Assembly (NCBI GenBank): GCA_003601695.1
Contig: PIYH01000019.1
Coordinates: forward strand, 1 to 16,505
Direction: 5' to 3'
DNA from: Candidatus Bathyarchaeota archaeon
GTDB lineage: Archaea; Thermoproteota; Bathyarchaeia; Bathyarchaeales; DTEX01
DNA: 16,505 nt
Positions 7,590-14,908 of this stretch are shown here, piece by piece; position 1 is the first letter of the stretch, and each line of letters starts with the position of its first letter. Under the pieces are notes generated by a model. The model was not told where the DNA came from, searched no databases, and was given only the letters and a program-made list of their open reading frames with translations. The position numbers were made by a program, and so were the translations under genes.

Positions 7590-7811
7590 ATGGGGAAGGT
7601 GTCTAAAGGAACCCTTTGCAGCGTTGAGGGATGCAGTAGGGAAGCCATTCGTTCATTACCCGTGGAGAAGGTTAAGGCTGCGGGCTTGAAGGTTAAGGGT
7701 TCGAGACGCATCTACCTATGTAAGAAGCATTATAGAGAGTATAAGAAGACAATAAAGAAGGATAAGACGCTGGAGAAGTGGCGGTATAAAAGCCGAATCT
7801 TAACGCTCTGA
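7590..7811 (+). CDS. Small zinc-knuckle protein, conserved archaeal type
   Basis: A 73-residue basic protein whose C10-x4-C15 and C44-x2-H47 probably bind one zinc ion. It is rich in lysine and arginine, especially after residue 35, which suggests binding to RNA, ribosomes or DNA. Proteins beginning MGKVSKG...CSVEGC are, as I recall, widespread unnamed small proteins in TACK archaea; no function is known to me. A TTG at 7587 just before the ATG is also possible, but GGTGATC at 7579-7585 suits the ATG at 7590. Its neighbour on the other strand is eS26, another zinc ribbon protein. Confidence 0.8.
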   Translation: MGKVSKGTLCSVEGCSREAIRSLPVEKVKAAGLKVKGSRRIYLCKKHYREYKKTIKKDKTLEKWRYKSRILTL

Positions 7812-7908
7812 ACTACGAGCTCACGAGCCCCCTCCCTAGGAATGCACAGATTCCTTAAATGTAAGACGGCTGAGGATCTTCCTGTCGAGGATAGCTCGGA
7901 GGGTCATT

Positions 7909-8202
7909 ATGGAATTTTTAATTCTCTCCCCATCTCTCCCGCATCAAAGAGAAAGAGAGAAGATCATTATGGAGGCTGTTATAGAAGCTGCAGAAGACAT
8001 GGGTGTAACACGGATCACGAGGAGAAGATGCAATGTACTCAGTGCTGGAGTATATCTAATTAGTAATAGACGTAAGCGGCTGCTTTACAACGATTGGGGA
8101 AAAAGGTGGGATGCTGAAAGAATATGCAAGCACATAATTTCCTCTCTGAACAGAACAGGTGAAAGCGATGGAGGCAAGAATCTTATCTTAATGATCTCCT
8201 AA
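7909..8202 (+). CDS. SWIM-like protein with incomplete zinc site
   Basis: A 97-residue protein. Its second half, KRLLYNDW then nine residues then CKHI, has the same D-W-to-C-K-H-I spacing as the SWIM-like protein at the start of the window. Around the first ligand pair it is about three residues shorter, so H-x-C is replaced by Y-N and only the CKH half remains. The upstream part (IIMEAVIEAAEDMGVTRITRRR) is helical and basic. GGAGG at 7898-7902 precedes the ATG, with six bases between. An overlapping frame (7842-8063) has no motif and is dismissed. It may be a degenerate paralogue that lost zinc binding. Function unknown. Confidence 0.7.
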   Translation: MEFLILSPSLPHQREREKIIMEAVIEAAEDMGVTRITRRRCNVLSAGVYLISNRRKRLLYNDWGKRWDAERICKHIISSLNRTGESDGGKNLILMIS

Positions 8203-8235
8203 AAAACTTCCACAGTTTTAGTCATATGCAAAAAT

Positions 8236-8242
8236 CTTTATC
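8236..8242 (+). promoter_or_regulatory. TATA box of ThrRS gene
   Basis: CTTTATC predicts a start near 8265 and a leader of about 30 bases that contains GAGG (8286-8289) before ATG 8296. Confidence 0.45.
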
Positions 8243-8295
8243 TAAGCTCCATGATAAATCTCTAAAATAACGCTGTAAAAGGCAAAGAGGTTTAC

Positions 8296-10179
8296 ATGGT
8301 GAAAATACTTCAGCTGCATTCAGACTTCATTGAGTTCCAGCCGATTGAAAAGGAGATTCCCTCCGCTGAGAAATGCGAGAAGAAGACTCGACGCTTAGAG
8401 GATCTAGTTATCCTTTTCACATGCGTTGAGGAGGGCGATACTCCGCAGACTGGACGTGAAGCAATAAATGGCGTAAAGGAATACTTGGAGAAAGTGAAGG
8501 CTCATAGGATTCTCGTATATCCATATGCTCACCTAAGCAATAAACTGGCAAGGCCCTCTGATGCGTTAAAGATCCTAGAAGAGATGAGATCATATGCGGA
8601 GAGTTTGGGTATCGAAGCTCATCGAGCGCCATTTGGATGGTGCAAGAAATTCATCCTCTCAATAAAGGGCCATCCGCTCGCGGAGCAGTTCCGTTCAATC
8701 ACTCTTGAAGAGAAGGGTGGAGGAGAAGTAATCTCTAAGGCTCTCAAAGCAGAGGAGAAGGTGAAGTCCCACTGGTACGTTGTGGAGATTGATGGAAGAC
8801 TCATTCCAGTTGAGGAATACGATTTTTCAGGACACGAGAATCTAAAGAAATTTGCGGATTATGAGATTTCGAAGATACGCATTGCCCAGCGGACTCCCCC
8901 ACACGTCGATCTCATGCGGAGACTCGAACTAGTCGATTATGAACCTGCAAGCGACCCGGGAAACTTCAGATGGTACCCCAAGGGGAGACTAGTTAAGTCT
9001 CTGATGGAGCAATTTGTTACAGAGAAGGTAATCGCCTACGGAGGCATGGAAGTTGAGACTCCAATCATGTATGATTTCGAACATCCGGCGCTGTCAAATT
9101 ACCTACATAGATTTCCAGCTCGGCAATATATCCTAAGGTCAGATGATAAAGATTTCTTCCTGAGGTTCAGCGCATGCTTCGGACAGTTCCTTATACTTCA
9201 TGACGCTCAGATATCTTACCGTCAACTTCCACTCAGAATATATGAGCTAACCCGCTATAGTTTTAGAAGGGAGAAGAGCGGTGAACTCTCCGGCTTAAGG
9301 AGGCTTAGAAGCTTCACAATGCCAGACGTCCACGCTATATGTGCAAATATGAAGCAAGTAAAGGAAGAATTTATGAAGAGGTTCCAGCTGAGCATCGATA
9401 CTCTTGAAGGATTTGGACTGAGCAGAAACGATTATGAGCTCGCGATAAGGTTCACAAAGGACTTCTATGAGGAGAATAAGGACTTCGTAATTTCTCTTGT
9501 TAAGAAATTTGGTAAGCCGGCTCTCATCGAGATGTGGGATGAACGATTCTTCTACTTCGTTCTAAAGTGGGAATTCAACTTTGTTGATAACTTGGATAAG
9601 GCTTCAGCTCTCTCAACTGATCAGATAGATATAGAAAATGCAAAAAGGTATGGAATCTTCTATGTAGATGAGAACGGCGAGAAGAAGACTCCTCTCATTC
9701 TTCACTGCTCTCCAAGCGGAGCCATCGAAAGAGACCTCTACGCAATGCTTGAGAAGGCCTATAGGGATCAGATGGAAGGACGGCCGCCAATGCTACCGCT
9801 GTGGCTCTCTCCTACACAGGTGAGAATAGTGCCAGTTGCGGATAGCTTCTATGCAGAGGCTGAAAAAACGGCGGAGAGGATCGCAGGATGCGGCGTAAGA
9901 GTCGACTGGGATGATAGACCCTTAACGATGCAGAGGAAGATTAGAGAAGCCGAGATGGAATGGATACCATACATTGTCGTTGTAGGTCGAAAGGAGGTGG
10001 AGTCTGGGATTCTCTCCGTGAGGGATCGCAGGATTTCAGGGGCTGAAAGAAGCGGGAAGATAAGGAGGATGAGCCTCGAAGAACTCATTTCTGAAATAAA
10101 GGATCTAACGAAAGGCAAGCCCTTCAAGCCTCTGAGCCTTCCAATGAGGCTTTCTAAGAGGCCGCGCTTCTATGGATAG
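8296..10179 (+). CDS. thrS: Threonyl-tRNA synthetase, archaeal type
   Basis: This 627-residue class II synthetase charges tRNA(Thr) in the cytosol. Residues 1-145 form the archaeal editing domain, related to D-aminoacyl-tRNA deacylase, with YPYAHLS (75-81) and PFGWCKKF (112-119), which removes serine mistakenly attached to tRNA(Thr). The catalytic core spans about 205-500, with the motif 2 region YSFRREKSGELSGLRRLRSF (331-350). The zinc ligands that select threonine are C294, H346 and H470. The anticodon-binding domain covers about 510-610. Crenarchaeota often split editing and catalytic parts into two genes, so the undivided enzyme argues against Sulfolobales-like relatives. The gene appears to stand alone with its own promoter. 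Confidence 0.97.
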   Translation: MVKILQLHSDFIEFQPIEKEIPSAEKCEKKTRRLEDLVILFTCVEEGDTPQTGREAINGVKEYLEKVKAHRILVYPYAHLSNKLARPSDALKILEEMRSYAESLGIEAHRAPFGWCKKFILSIKGHPLAEQFRSITLEEKGGGEVISKALKAEEKVKSHWYVVEIDGRLIPVEEYDFSGHENLKKFADYEISKIRIAQRTPPHVDLMRRLELVDYEPASDPGNFRWYPKGRLVKSLMEQFVTEKVIAYGGMEVETPIMYDFEHPALSNYLHRFPARQYILRSDDKDFFLRFSACFGQFLILHDAQISYRQLPLRIYELTRYSFRREKSGELSGLRRLRSFTMPDVHAICANMKQVKEEFMKRFQLSIDTLEGFGLSRNDYELAIRFTKDFYEENKDFVISLVKKFGKPALIEMWDERFFYFVLKWEFNFVDNLDKASALSTDQIDIENAKRYGIFYVDENGEKKTPLILHCSPSGAIERDLYAMLEKAYRDQMEGRPPMLPLWLSPTQVRIVPVADSFYAEAEKTAERIAGCGVRVDWDDRPLTMQRKIREAEMEWIPYIVVVGRKEVESGILSVRDRRISGAERSGKIRRMSLEELISEIKDLTKGKPFKPLSLPMRLSKRPRFYG

Positions 10180-10233
10180 ATTTCATCGTTACACATATTT
10201 ATGTGAGCTAAAATACTTTGAAGAGAGGTGTGT

Positions 10234-11136
10234 ATGTTGCCCCAAAAAGGTCTTCTAGTATATATTGACGGAGAATATTTCCCAGAGTCTGAGGCTAAAA
10301 TCTCAGTCTTCGATCATGGATTCCTTTATGGCGACGGGGTCTTTGAAGGCATCAGATCATACAACGGGATAGTATTTAAGCTTAAGGAACATATAGATCG
10401 CCTGTATCACTCAGCGCGGGCAATAATGCTGGAGATTCCATTAACTAAAGAAGAGATGATAGAAGCGGTTCTTGAAACATTGAGGAGGAACGATCTGAAA
10501 GACGCATACATCAGACTTGTTGTGACAAGAGGCAAAGGAGATCTTGGACTAGATCCCAGAAAATGCCCAAAACCCTCAGTGATCATAATAACTGTTCCTC
10601 TGCTACAGCTATACGAGGATGAGAAGCGGGAAAAGGGAATGAGCATGATAGTCTCGTGGATCCGCCGGGATCCCGTTGACGCAACCACGCATGAGATTAA
10701 ATCTCTTAATTACCTGAACAGTATATTGGCGAAGATTGAAGCCAATAATGCTGGTGTAGACGAAGCCATAATCTTGGATACAAACGGCTTCATCTGCGAA
10801 GGTACGGCTGAGAATATATTCATCGTCAAGGATGGAAAGATAATGACTCCGCCGTCTACGAGCGGCCCGTTGCATGGAATCACCGCTAGCGTGGTTAAGG
10901 AGATAGCTCAAAGCATAGGCTATCAAGTCATCGAGAAGGGAATTACTGTTATTGATCTCTATGAAGCTGATGAAGCCTTCGTAACGGGGACGGCTGCGGA
11001 AATAATGCCCATACGGGAAGTGAATAAAAGACAGATAGGAGAGGGAAGAATGGGTCCAGTGACGAGAAAGATACTTGAGAAATTTAGGGAGTACATCAGA
11101 GATCCCGAGAATGGAGTGGCTATATGGAAGACTTAG
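10234..11136 (+). CDS. ilvE: Branched-chain amino acid aminotransferase
   Basis: A 300-residue PLP enzyme of fold type IV that swaps the amino group between branched-chain amino acids and 2-oxoglutarate. The PLP lysine is K156 in THEIKSLNYLN; the FICEGTAENIFIV and VTGTAAEIMPI segments form the cofactor phosphate site, and FDHGFLYGDGVFEG is the usual N-terminal signature. D-amino-acid transaminase and aminodeoxychorismate lyase share the fold, but the motifs favour IlvE. A GTG at 10228 is possible, but the GAGG at 10225-10228 would overlap it, so ATG 10234 is preferred. An ATATTTATG box at 10195-10203 is the likely promoter. The next gene starts one base after its stop. Confidence 0.93.
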   Translation: MLPQKGLLVYIDGEYFPESEAKISVFDHGFLYGDGVFEGIRSYNGIVFKLKEHIDRLYHSARAIMLEIPLTKEEMIEAVLETLRRNDLKDAYIRLVVTRGKGDLGLDPRKCPKPSVIIITVPLLQLYEDEKREKGMSMIVSWIRRDPVDATTHEIKSLNYLNSILAKIEANNAGVDEAIILDTNGFICEGTAENIFIVKDGKIMTPPSTSGPLHGITASVVKEIAQSIGYQVIEKGITVIDLYEADEAFVTGTAAEIMPIREVNKRQIGEGRMGPVTRKILEKFREYIRDPENGVAIWKT

Positions 11137-11137
11137 A

Positions 11138-12139
11138 ATGAAAGTTCTTATCTTAACGGAGAAGGAAATAAAGCCTCTACTAAAAATAGATGAGGTTATG
11201 AACGCCGTTGAGGAAGCCTTCAAGGAGAAAGCTCTAGGACATGTGCAAATGCCGCCGAAGATCTATCTAACATATGACAAGTATAACGGCGACTTGAGAG
11301 CTATGCCGTCATATCTCGAGAGACTAGAGATCTCAGCGGTCAAGGTAGTGAATGCCCATCCGGATAATCCTGAAAAGTTTAATCTTCCAACGGTAATGGC
11401 GATTATAGTTCTAGTGGATCCGAGGAACGGAGTTCCCCTCGCCGTGATGAGTGGAAGATACATAACGGCTATGCGAACGGGCGCTGCTGGAGGAATCGCG
11501 GCGAAGTATCTGGCGAGAAAAGATTCGAAGACTGTCGGTTTAGTGGGAGCAGGCACCCAAGCCAGAACGCAGCTCATGGCTCTCTTAAGCCTCTACGGAA
11601 AACTAAAGGAGGTACGTGTTTGGGATCGAAGCGAGAAAAGTATAAAAAGATACATTTCTGAGATGGAACCTTTCTGCAGAGGAAAAGCAACGCTTATTTC
11701 CGTTGAAAGTGCGAAAGACGTAGTTAAGGACGCCGATATTATTGTTACCACCACTCCTTCAAGAAAACCTTTAGTCTCAAATGAATGGATCACGGAGGGA
11801 ATGCACATCACGTGCATAGGTGCTGATGCTCCTGGAAAGGAGGAGCTAGATCCCAAGATACTTCTACGCGCAAAGATATACTTAGATGATTGGAAGCAAG
11901 GATTACATTCCGGAGAAGTTAATGTTCCATTCTCTAAGGGGATGATAAAGAAAGAAAATATTTACGGGGAGCTAAGCGAAGTTATAGCTGGATTAAAGCC
12001 TGGAAGAACATCACCTGACGAGATCACCCTCTTTTCCTCTACGGGACTGGCCATCCAAGACGCCGTGACAGCAAAGCTCGTTTATGATAAAGCCCTTGAA
12101 ATGAAAATCGGACAATGGATAGAAATGTTTCCCAATTAA
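11138..12139 (+). CDS. Alanine dehydrogenase / ornithine cyclodeaminase family protein
   Basis: A 333-residue NAD-dependent enzyme of the ornithine cyclodeaminase/mu-crystallin family. Substrate-site residues are K41 (MPPKIYL), R54 (GDLRAMP), K69 (SAVKVVNAHPDNP) and R113 (AMRTGAAGG). The Rossmann motif is GAGTQA (137-142), with acidic D163 ending strand two, which favours NAD over NADP. D230 (GADAPGKEELD) is the likely catalytic acid. Archaeal members include the alanine dehydrogenase of Archaeoglobus; cyclodeaminase or imine reductase activity is also possible. An earlier frame start at 11075 lies inside ilvE and is not needed. It begins one base after the ilvE stop, so translation is probably coupled; together they could link pyruvate/ammonia to amino group supply. 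Confidence 0.88.
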   Translation: MKVLILTEKEIKPLLKIDEVMNAVEEAFKEKALGHVQMPPKIYLTYDKYNGDLRAMPSYLERLEISAVKVVNAHPDNPEKFNLPTVMAIIVLVDPRNGVPLAVMSGRYITAMRTGAAGGIAAKYLARKDSKTVGLVGAGTQARTQLMALLSLYGKLKEVRVWDRSEKSIKRYISEMEPFCRGKATLISVESAKDVVKDADIIVTTTPSRKPLVSNEWITEGMHITCIGADAPGKEELDPKILLRAKIYLDDWKQGLHSGEVNVPFSKGMIKKENIYGELSEVIAGLKPGRTSPDEITLFSSTGLAIQDAVTAKLVYDKALEMKIGQWIEMFPN

Positions 12140-12168
12140 TAAGGAATCAGCTATATCAATCCAAAAAC

Positions 12169-12176
12169 TTTTTTTT
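12169..12176 (+). terminator. Oligo-T terminator after alanine dehydrogenase
   Basis: A run of eight T bases 29 bases after the stop codon fits the intrinsic T-rich terminators of archaea. It would end the ilvE operon transcript. Confidence 0.5.
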
Positions 12177-12340
12177 ATTCTATGATTTGCCATTAGATAT
12201 ATGCATCTTTAACATTAACTCAATGGCGGCAAATGACTAGTAACCATTCATCCAAGCGTCTGAAGAGTCTCTTTTCCAATATTATCATTTCTCTCTTTTA
12301 GTAAGGTAAATTTCATGCCTAGCCATGCATTTTAATCGAA

Positions 12341-12348
12341 TTTATAAA
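12341..12348 (+). promoter_or_regulatory. Orphan TATA-like element in the 12140-12408 gap
   Basis: TTTATAAA faces no plausible plus-strand gene: the first downstream ATG (12411) meets a stop within four codons. Being symmetric, it could act on either strand. It may mark a non-coding or antisense transcript running into the 3' end of the KaiC-like gene, or be chance in an AT-rich spacer. I see no tRNA, C/D box or protein gene in this gap. Confidence 0.2.
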
Positions 12349-12408
12349 CCATATAAAACTGTCGTGTCGACTGTTGTGGGATTATCGATTTCTCATAGGG
12401 AGAGATAC

Positions 12409-13119
12409 CTATGGATTTATGATTACGCCTTTATCTGTGATTGTGAATGGAATCTCTCTCTCAGTACATTTTGTCGATGCTAATCCTAGACAGAGTATCG
12501 CCCTCTCCGCATCTTTTCTAATCAACCTTAGCGCTCCGTCAGTCAATTGCTGAAGCGTTATCTCTAAGGTTCTATCGTGCATGCCTTCCTCTAATATGAG
12601 GATGCTGACAGCGTTCACTAATTTCAATCTTCCCAGCAATACATGTAGAAATCTTATAACAGCGTCAGGATTCGCGTACATAAGTAGCGATGAAATTGAG
12701 TCGAAGATCACCCTCGGAATCTTCTGAAGCCTCCAGAAGTGACCACATATCTCCGAGAGGGCCACGCTTAGACTCGTAAATGCAAGTATGCTTGGAATCC
12801 TCTTTATCGAACGCGTGTCTGAGAGCTTACTATCCACCATCATACCGTAGCAGTCAACGAACTTCATGAGCCCCCGTTCTTCGTAAGGCGTCGTATCCCA
12901 GCCGAATGAGGCCATTCTCTCTTTAACATCCTCAGCAGTCGCATTAGTTGATATGAAGATTCCAGCATCCCCAGAAACTAAACCATTATAGATAAACTGC
13001 ATAGCCAAGGTTGTCTTTCCCGTCATAGGCATCCCTACAAGAAGAACACTTATCCCTACTGGAAAGCCTCCCTGAATAGCGTTGTCAAATCTGCGAATAC
13101 CCGAGGAGATCCTCCTCAT
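12409..13119 (-). CDS. KaiC-like RecA-superfamily ATPase, single domain (first of three)
   Basis: A 236-residue protein with one KaiC/RadA-type ATPase domain. Walker A is GMPMTGKT (29-36); Walker B is RVIFDSIS (D140). The GWD after the second strand (SFGWDTTPY) is typical of KaiC-like proteins. The neighbouring catalytic glutamate pair, EE in cyanobacterial KaiC, reads T58-N59 here, so it may bind ATP but hydrolyse it slowly, as in the archaellum protein ArlH. A substrate or partner is not evident. It is divergent from the GTPase fusion gene. Its promoter is the 31-base repeat at 13144-13174, on the minus strand, giving a leader of about 22 bases without a clear Shine-Dalgarno site. Confidence 0.88.
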   Translation of the reverse strand: MRRISSGIRRFDNAIQGGFPVGISVLLVGMPMTGKTTLAMQFIYNGLVSGDAGIFISTNATAEDVKERMASFGWDTTPYEERGLMKFVDCYGMMVDSKLSDTRSIKRIPSILAFTSLSVALSEICGHFWRLQKIPRVIFDSISSLLMYANPDAVIRFLHVLLGRLKLVNAVSILILEEGMHDRTLEITLQQLTDGALRLIRKDAERAILCLGLASTKCTEREIPFTITDKGVIINP

Positions 13120-13143
13120 CGATTATTTCACACGCCCATTAAA

Positions 13144-13174
13144 CATCTCATTTAGCAAACCTTTTATAAATGAA
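13144..13174 (-). repeat. 31-base promoter repeat, copy 1
   Basis: A perfect 31-base direct repeat with 13232-13262. On the minus strand it contains TTTATAAAAGG followed about 25 bases later by AAATGAGATG. In this copy the KaiC-like start codon (13119) lies a further 24 bases downstream. A seven-codon mini-ORF (MRCLMGV) begins exactly at the predicted transcript start. Confidence 0.85.
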
Positions 13175-13180
13175 TTATGG

Positions 13181-13239
13181 ACTGAAAGCCTCCCCAGATA
13201 GTTTTGCAAAATCGCGGATACCCAGGGAATCCATCTCAT
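13181..13239 (-). pseudogene. Decayed 5' fragment of a KaiC-like gene
   Basis: Hand alignment shows that these 59 bases match the first 62 bases of the KaiC-like gene at 13058-13119 at roughly three quarters of positions with three one-base gaps. Both begin with ATGAG on the minus strand and end in a GGAGGCTTTC segment. The gaps destroy the frame. It is directly attached to copy 2 of the 31-base repeat, so promoter and gene start were duplicated together, or a tandem paralogue was deleted down to its beginning. Confidence 0.75.
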
Positions 13240-13262
13240 TTAGCAAACCTTTTATAAATGAA
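13232..13262 (-). repeat. 31-base promoter repeat, copy 2
   Basis: Identical to 13144-13174. Here the ATG within the repeat is itself the start codon of the decayed KaiC fragment, about 25 bases from the TATA box, which is the geometry of a leaderless gene. The TTTATAAA core is symmetric and could also influence the GTPase fusion gene on the plus strand. Confidence 0.85.
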
Positions 13263-13270
13263 ATTTAGAA

Positions 13271-13281
13271 TTTAAATAATA
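13271..13281 (+). promoter_or_regulatory. TATA box of KaiC-GTPase fusion gene
   Basis: TTTAAATAATA predicts a transcript from about 13300, just before AAGGTG (13303-13308), which serves GTG 13316. This would be the promoter for the GTPase, Roadblock and membrane-protein genes. Confidence 0.4.
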
Positions 13282-13315
13282 TCCTACATAATTTGCATCC
13301 ACAAGGTGTTTTTAC

Positions 13316-14521
13316 GTGGGGAGCCGCGTCTCAACGGGCATAAAAGCCGTAGATAATCTTTTAGGAGGAGGATTCGAAAGAGGCACCTCTATACTTATAC
13401 GTTCAAGCCCGTTCGTATATGCGACCCCCATAGCCCAAGAATGGCTCTTCAACCGGCTAAGAGAAGGTGATAGAGGCTTCTATCTAGTTAATAATCGCCC
13501 TCCAGAAGTAGTCTCAGAGGAAATGAAGAGCTACGGATGGCCTATTGAGAAATACTATGAGAGTGGAGCTCTCACATTCATAGATGCATACAGCGGAGTT
13601 ATAGGAGTGGAGAGCTCCGAACCTCTCAGGGTTAAGAACCCTTTTCAATTCGATGAAGTGAATAGTGTACTTTTAGAAGCCCTAAAGAGAACGGATAGAG
13701 ATTCAATCTTCATCTTTGACTCCCTAAACGTCTTCTTAGACCAGTTCGGAGTCAGAGGAGTATCCGCGATCAGAGAATGGAATAAATACAATATAGTGCG
13801 GGACTCAAGTAGCATCTATATATATACTGAATGGGAATACCCAGAGGAGATCAAAGCACGCCTTGAAAGAGTCTTCGACGTCATAATAGACCTTAAAGCA
13901 CTAAAAAGAATAATTGCAAGCGAGGTCCTAACTGTCAGTAAGATCGGCAGGAAATCAGTACCTAAAAAACGGTATATACCATTCAAATACTCCAAGCCTG
14001 GAGGGTTCAGAGTTTATATTCCGAAGATTCTCGTAACAGGTCCATATCATGCCGGTAAAACTACGATTGTACATAAAATCTCAAGTCGTGCCGTCAGCGT
14101 TCAGAGAATGGGAACTACGATAGCGCTGGATTTCGGACATATAGACTATGAGGGATTCTCCATGGACTTGTTTGGAACTATTGGACAGCCTAGATTCGAT
14201 CCAATTCTTGATATTCTAGGAGGAGAAGCCTTGGGGGTTCTTTTGGTGATTGATAGCACTAAGCCGGAGGAGTTTCCACGCGCGATGGAGATGATGAGGA
14301 AGGCAGGCGTTCACGGCTTGCCATATGTGGTGATAGCGAATAAGCAGGATCTTCCGGGAGCATTATCAGCTGAGGAGGTTAGGAGGAGAATGCGTATACC
14401 AAAGGATGTTCCGATAGTTGAAGCCATCGCAACTGAGGGGAAAAACTTGATGAAGGCTCTTAATCTGTTACTTAAGAAACTTATTGAGGGAGAGGAGGAA
14501 AGGTTTGGCAATTTCGGTTAA
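13316..14521 (+). CDS. Pseudo-KaiC domain fused to Ras-like GTPase
   Basis: A 401-residue two-domain protein. Residues 1-210 look like a KaiC domain: STGIKAVDNLLGGGF at the start, SYGWP near 72-76, and a Walker-B-like IFIFDSLN (131-138). However, the Walker A position reads RSSPFVYATP (29-38), with no GKT, and the glutamate pair is N59-N60, so ATP hydrolysis is unlikely. Residues 235-390 are a small GTPase near the MglA/SRPRB/COG2229 group: G1 GPYHAGKTT (242-250), G2 threonines 267-268, G3 DLFGTIGQ (284-291), G4 NKQD (332-335) and G5 EAIATEGKN (349-357). There are no membrane helices. The start is GTG with AAGGTG seven bases before it. The Roadblock gene overlaps its 3' end. Confidence 0.9.
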   Translation: MGSRVSTGIKAVDNLLGGGFERGTSILIRSSPFVYATPIAQEWLFNRLREGDRGFYLVNNRPPEVVSEEMKSYGWPIEKYYESGALTFIDAYSGVIGVESSEPLRVKNPFQFDEVNSVLLEALKRTDRDSIFIFDSLNVFLDQFGVRGVSAIREWNKYNIVRDSSSIYIYTEWEYPEEIKARLERVFDVIIDLKALKRIIASEVLTVSKIGRKSVPKKRYIPFKYSKPGGFRVYIPKILVTGPYHAGKTTIVHKISSRAVSVQRMGTTIALDFGHIDYEGFSMDLFGTIGQPRFDPILDILGGEALGVLLVIDSTKPEEFPRAMEMMRKAGVHGLPYVVIANKQDLPGALSAEEVRRRMRIPKDVPIVEAIATEGKNLMKALNLLLKKLIEGEEERFGNFG

Positions 14522-14876
14522 GTCTATGATAGAAGAGGTATTGAATGATCTGCGAAAGGTCGGCGGGATAAACGCTTCGGCCGCTGTCACGAGAGATGGG
14601 CTTCTAATAGCATCAGATGTTGCAGGAGATGTGGATGTTGATACGTTTGCAGCTATGACTGCAACGATGACCGGCGCCGCCGAAACAGCTATGAGCGAGG
14701 TTAAGGCTGGAAATATAAGTAGAGTGATCGTTGAGGGAGAATCCGCAAAGATAATAGCCATGGGAGCAGGTCCAAAGGCCTTACTTATAGTTCTATCATC
14801 TCCTGAAACCCCGCTTGGGTTAATCCTTATCAAAATAAGCGAAGCAAGCAAAAAGATAGCGAAGATCCTAGAATAA
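14505..14876 (+). CDS. Roadblock/LC7 domain protein
   Basis: A 123-residue single-domain protein of the Roadblock/LC7 family, known as dimeric regulators or GTPase-activating partners of small GTPases (MglB for MglA; CvnB in conservons). The pattern is an N-terminal helix (SVKSMIEEVLNDLRKVG), a DGLLIAS strand turn (31-37), a long helix (47-67) and the final LGLILIKISEASKKIAKIL. The start is TTG 14505, with GGAGG at 14494-14498; a longer frame from 14484 is less likely. It overlaps the GTPase gene by 17 bases, implying coupled translation and equal amounts. The most direct inference is that it regulates the attached GTPase. Confidence 0.9.
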   Translation: MAISVKSMIEEVLNDLRKVGGINASAAVTRDGLLIASDVAGDVDVDTFAAMTATMTGAAETAMSEVKAGNISRVIVEGESAKIIAMGAGPKALLIVLSSPETPLGLILIKISEASKKIAKILE

Positions 14877-14908
14877 AAAGAATAACTGATCTTCACGAGG
14901 AAAGAAGC

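Noticed and set aside
7842..8063. Open frame of 73 codons overlapping the second SWIM-like gene
   Set aside because: It lacks a Shine-Dalgarno site and motifs; the frame starting at 7909 has GGAGG and the conserved D-W-x9-CKHI.
10609..11223. Minus-strand open frame of 204 codons
   Set aside because: It is antisense to ilvE, which has clear PLP motifs; the frame has low-complexity serine-rich content typical of a shadow.
14468..14896. Minus-strand open frame of 142 codons opposite the Roadblock gene
   Set aside because: Composition rich in Ala, Ser, Ile and Thr mirrors the Roadblock gene; no start signal or motif.
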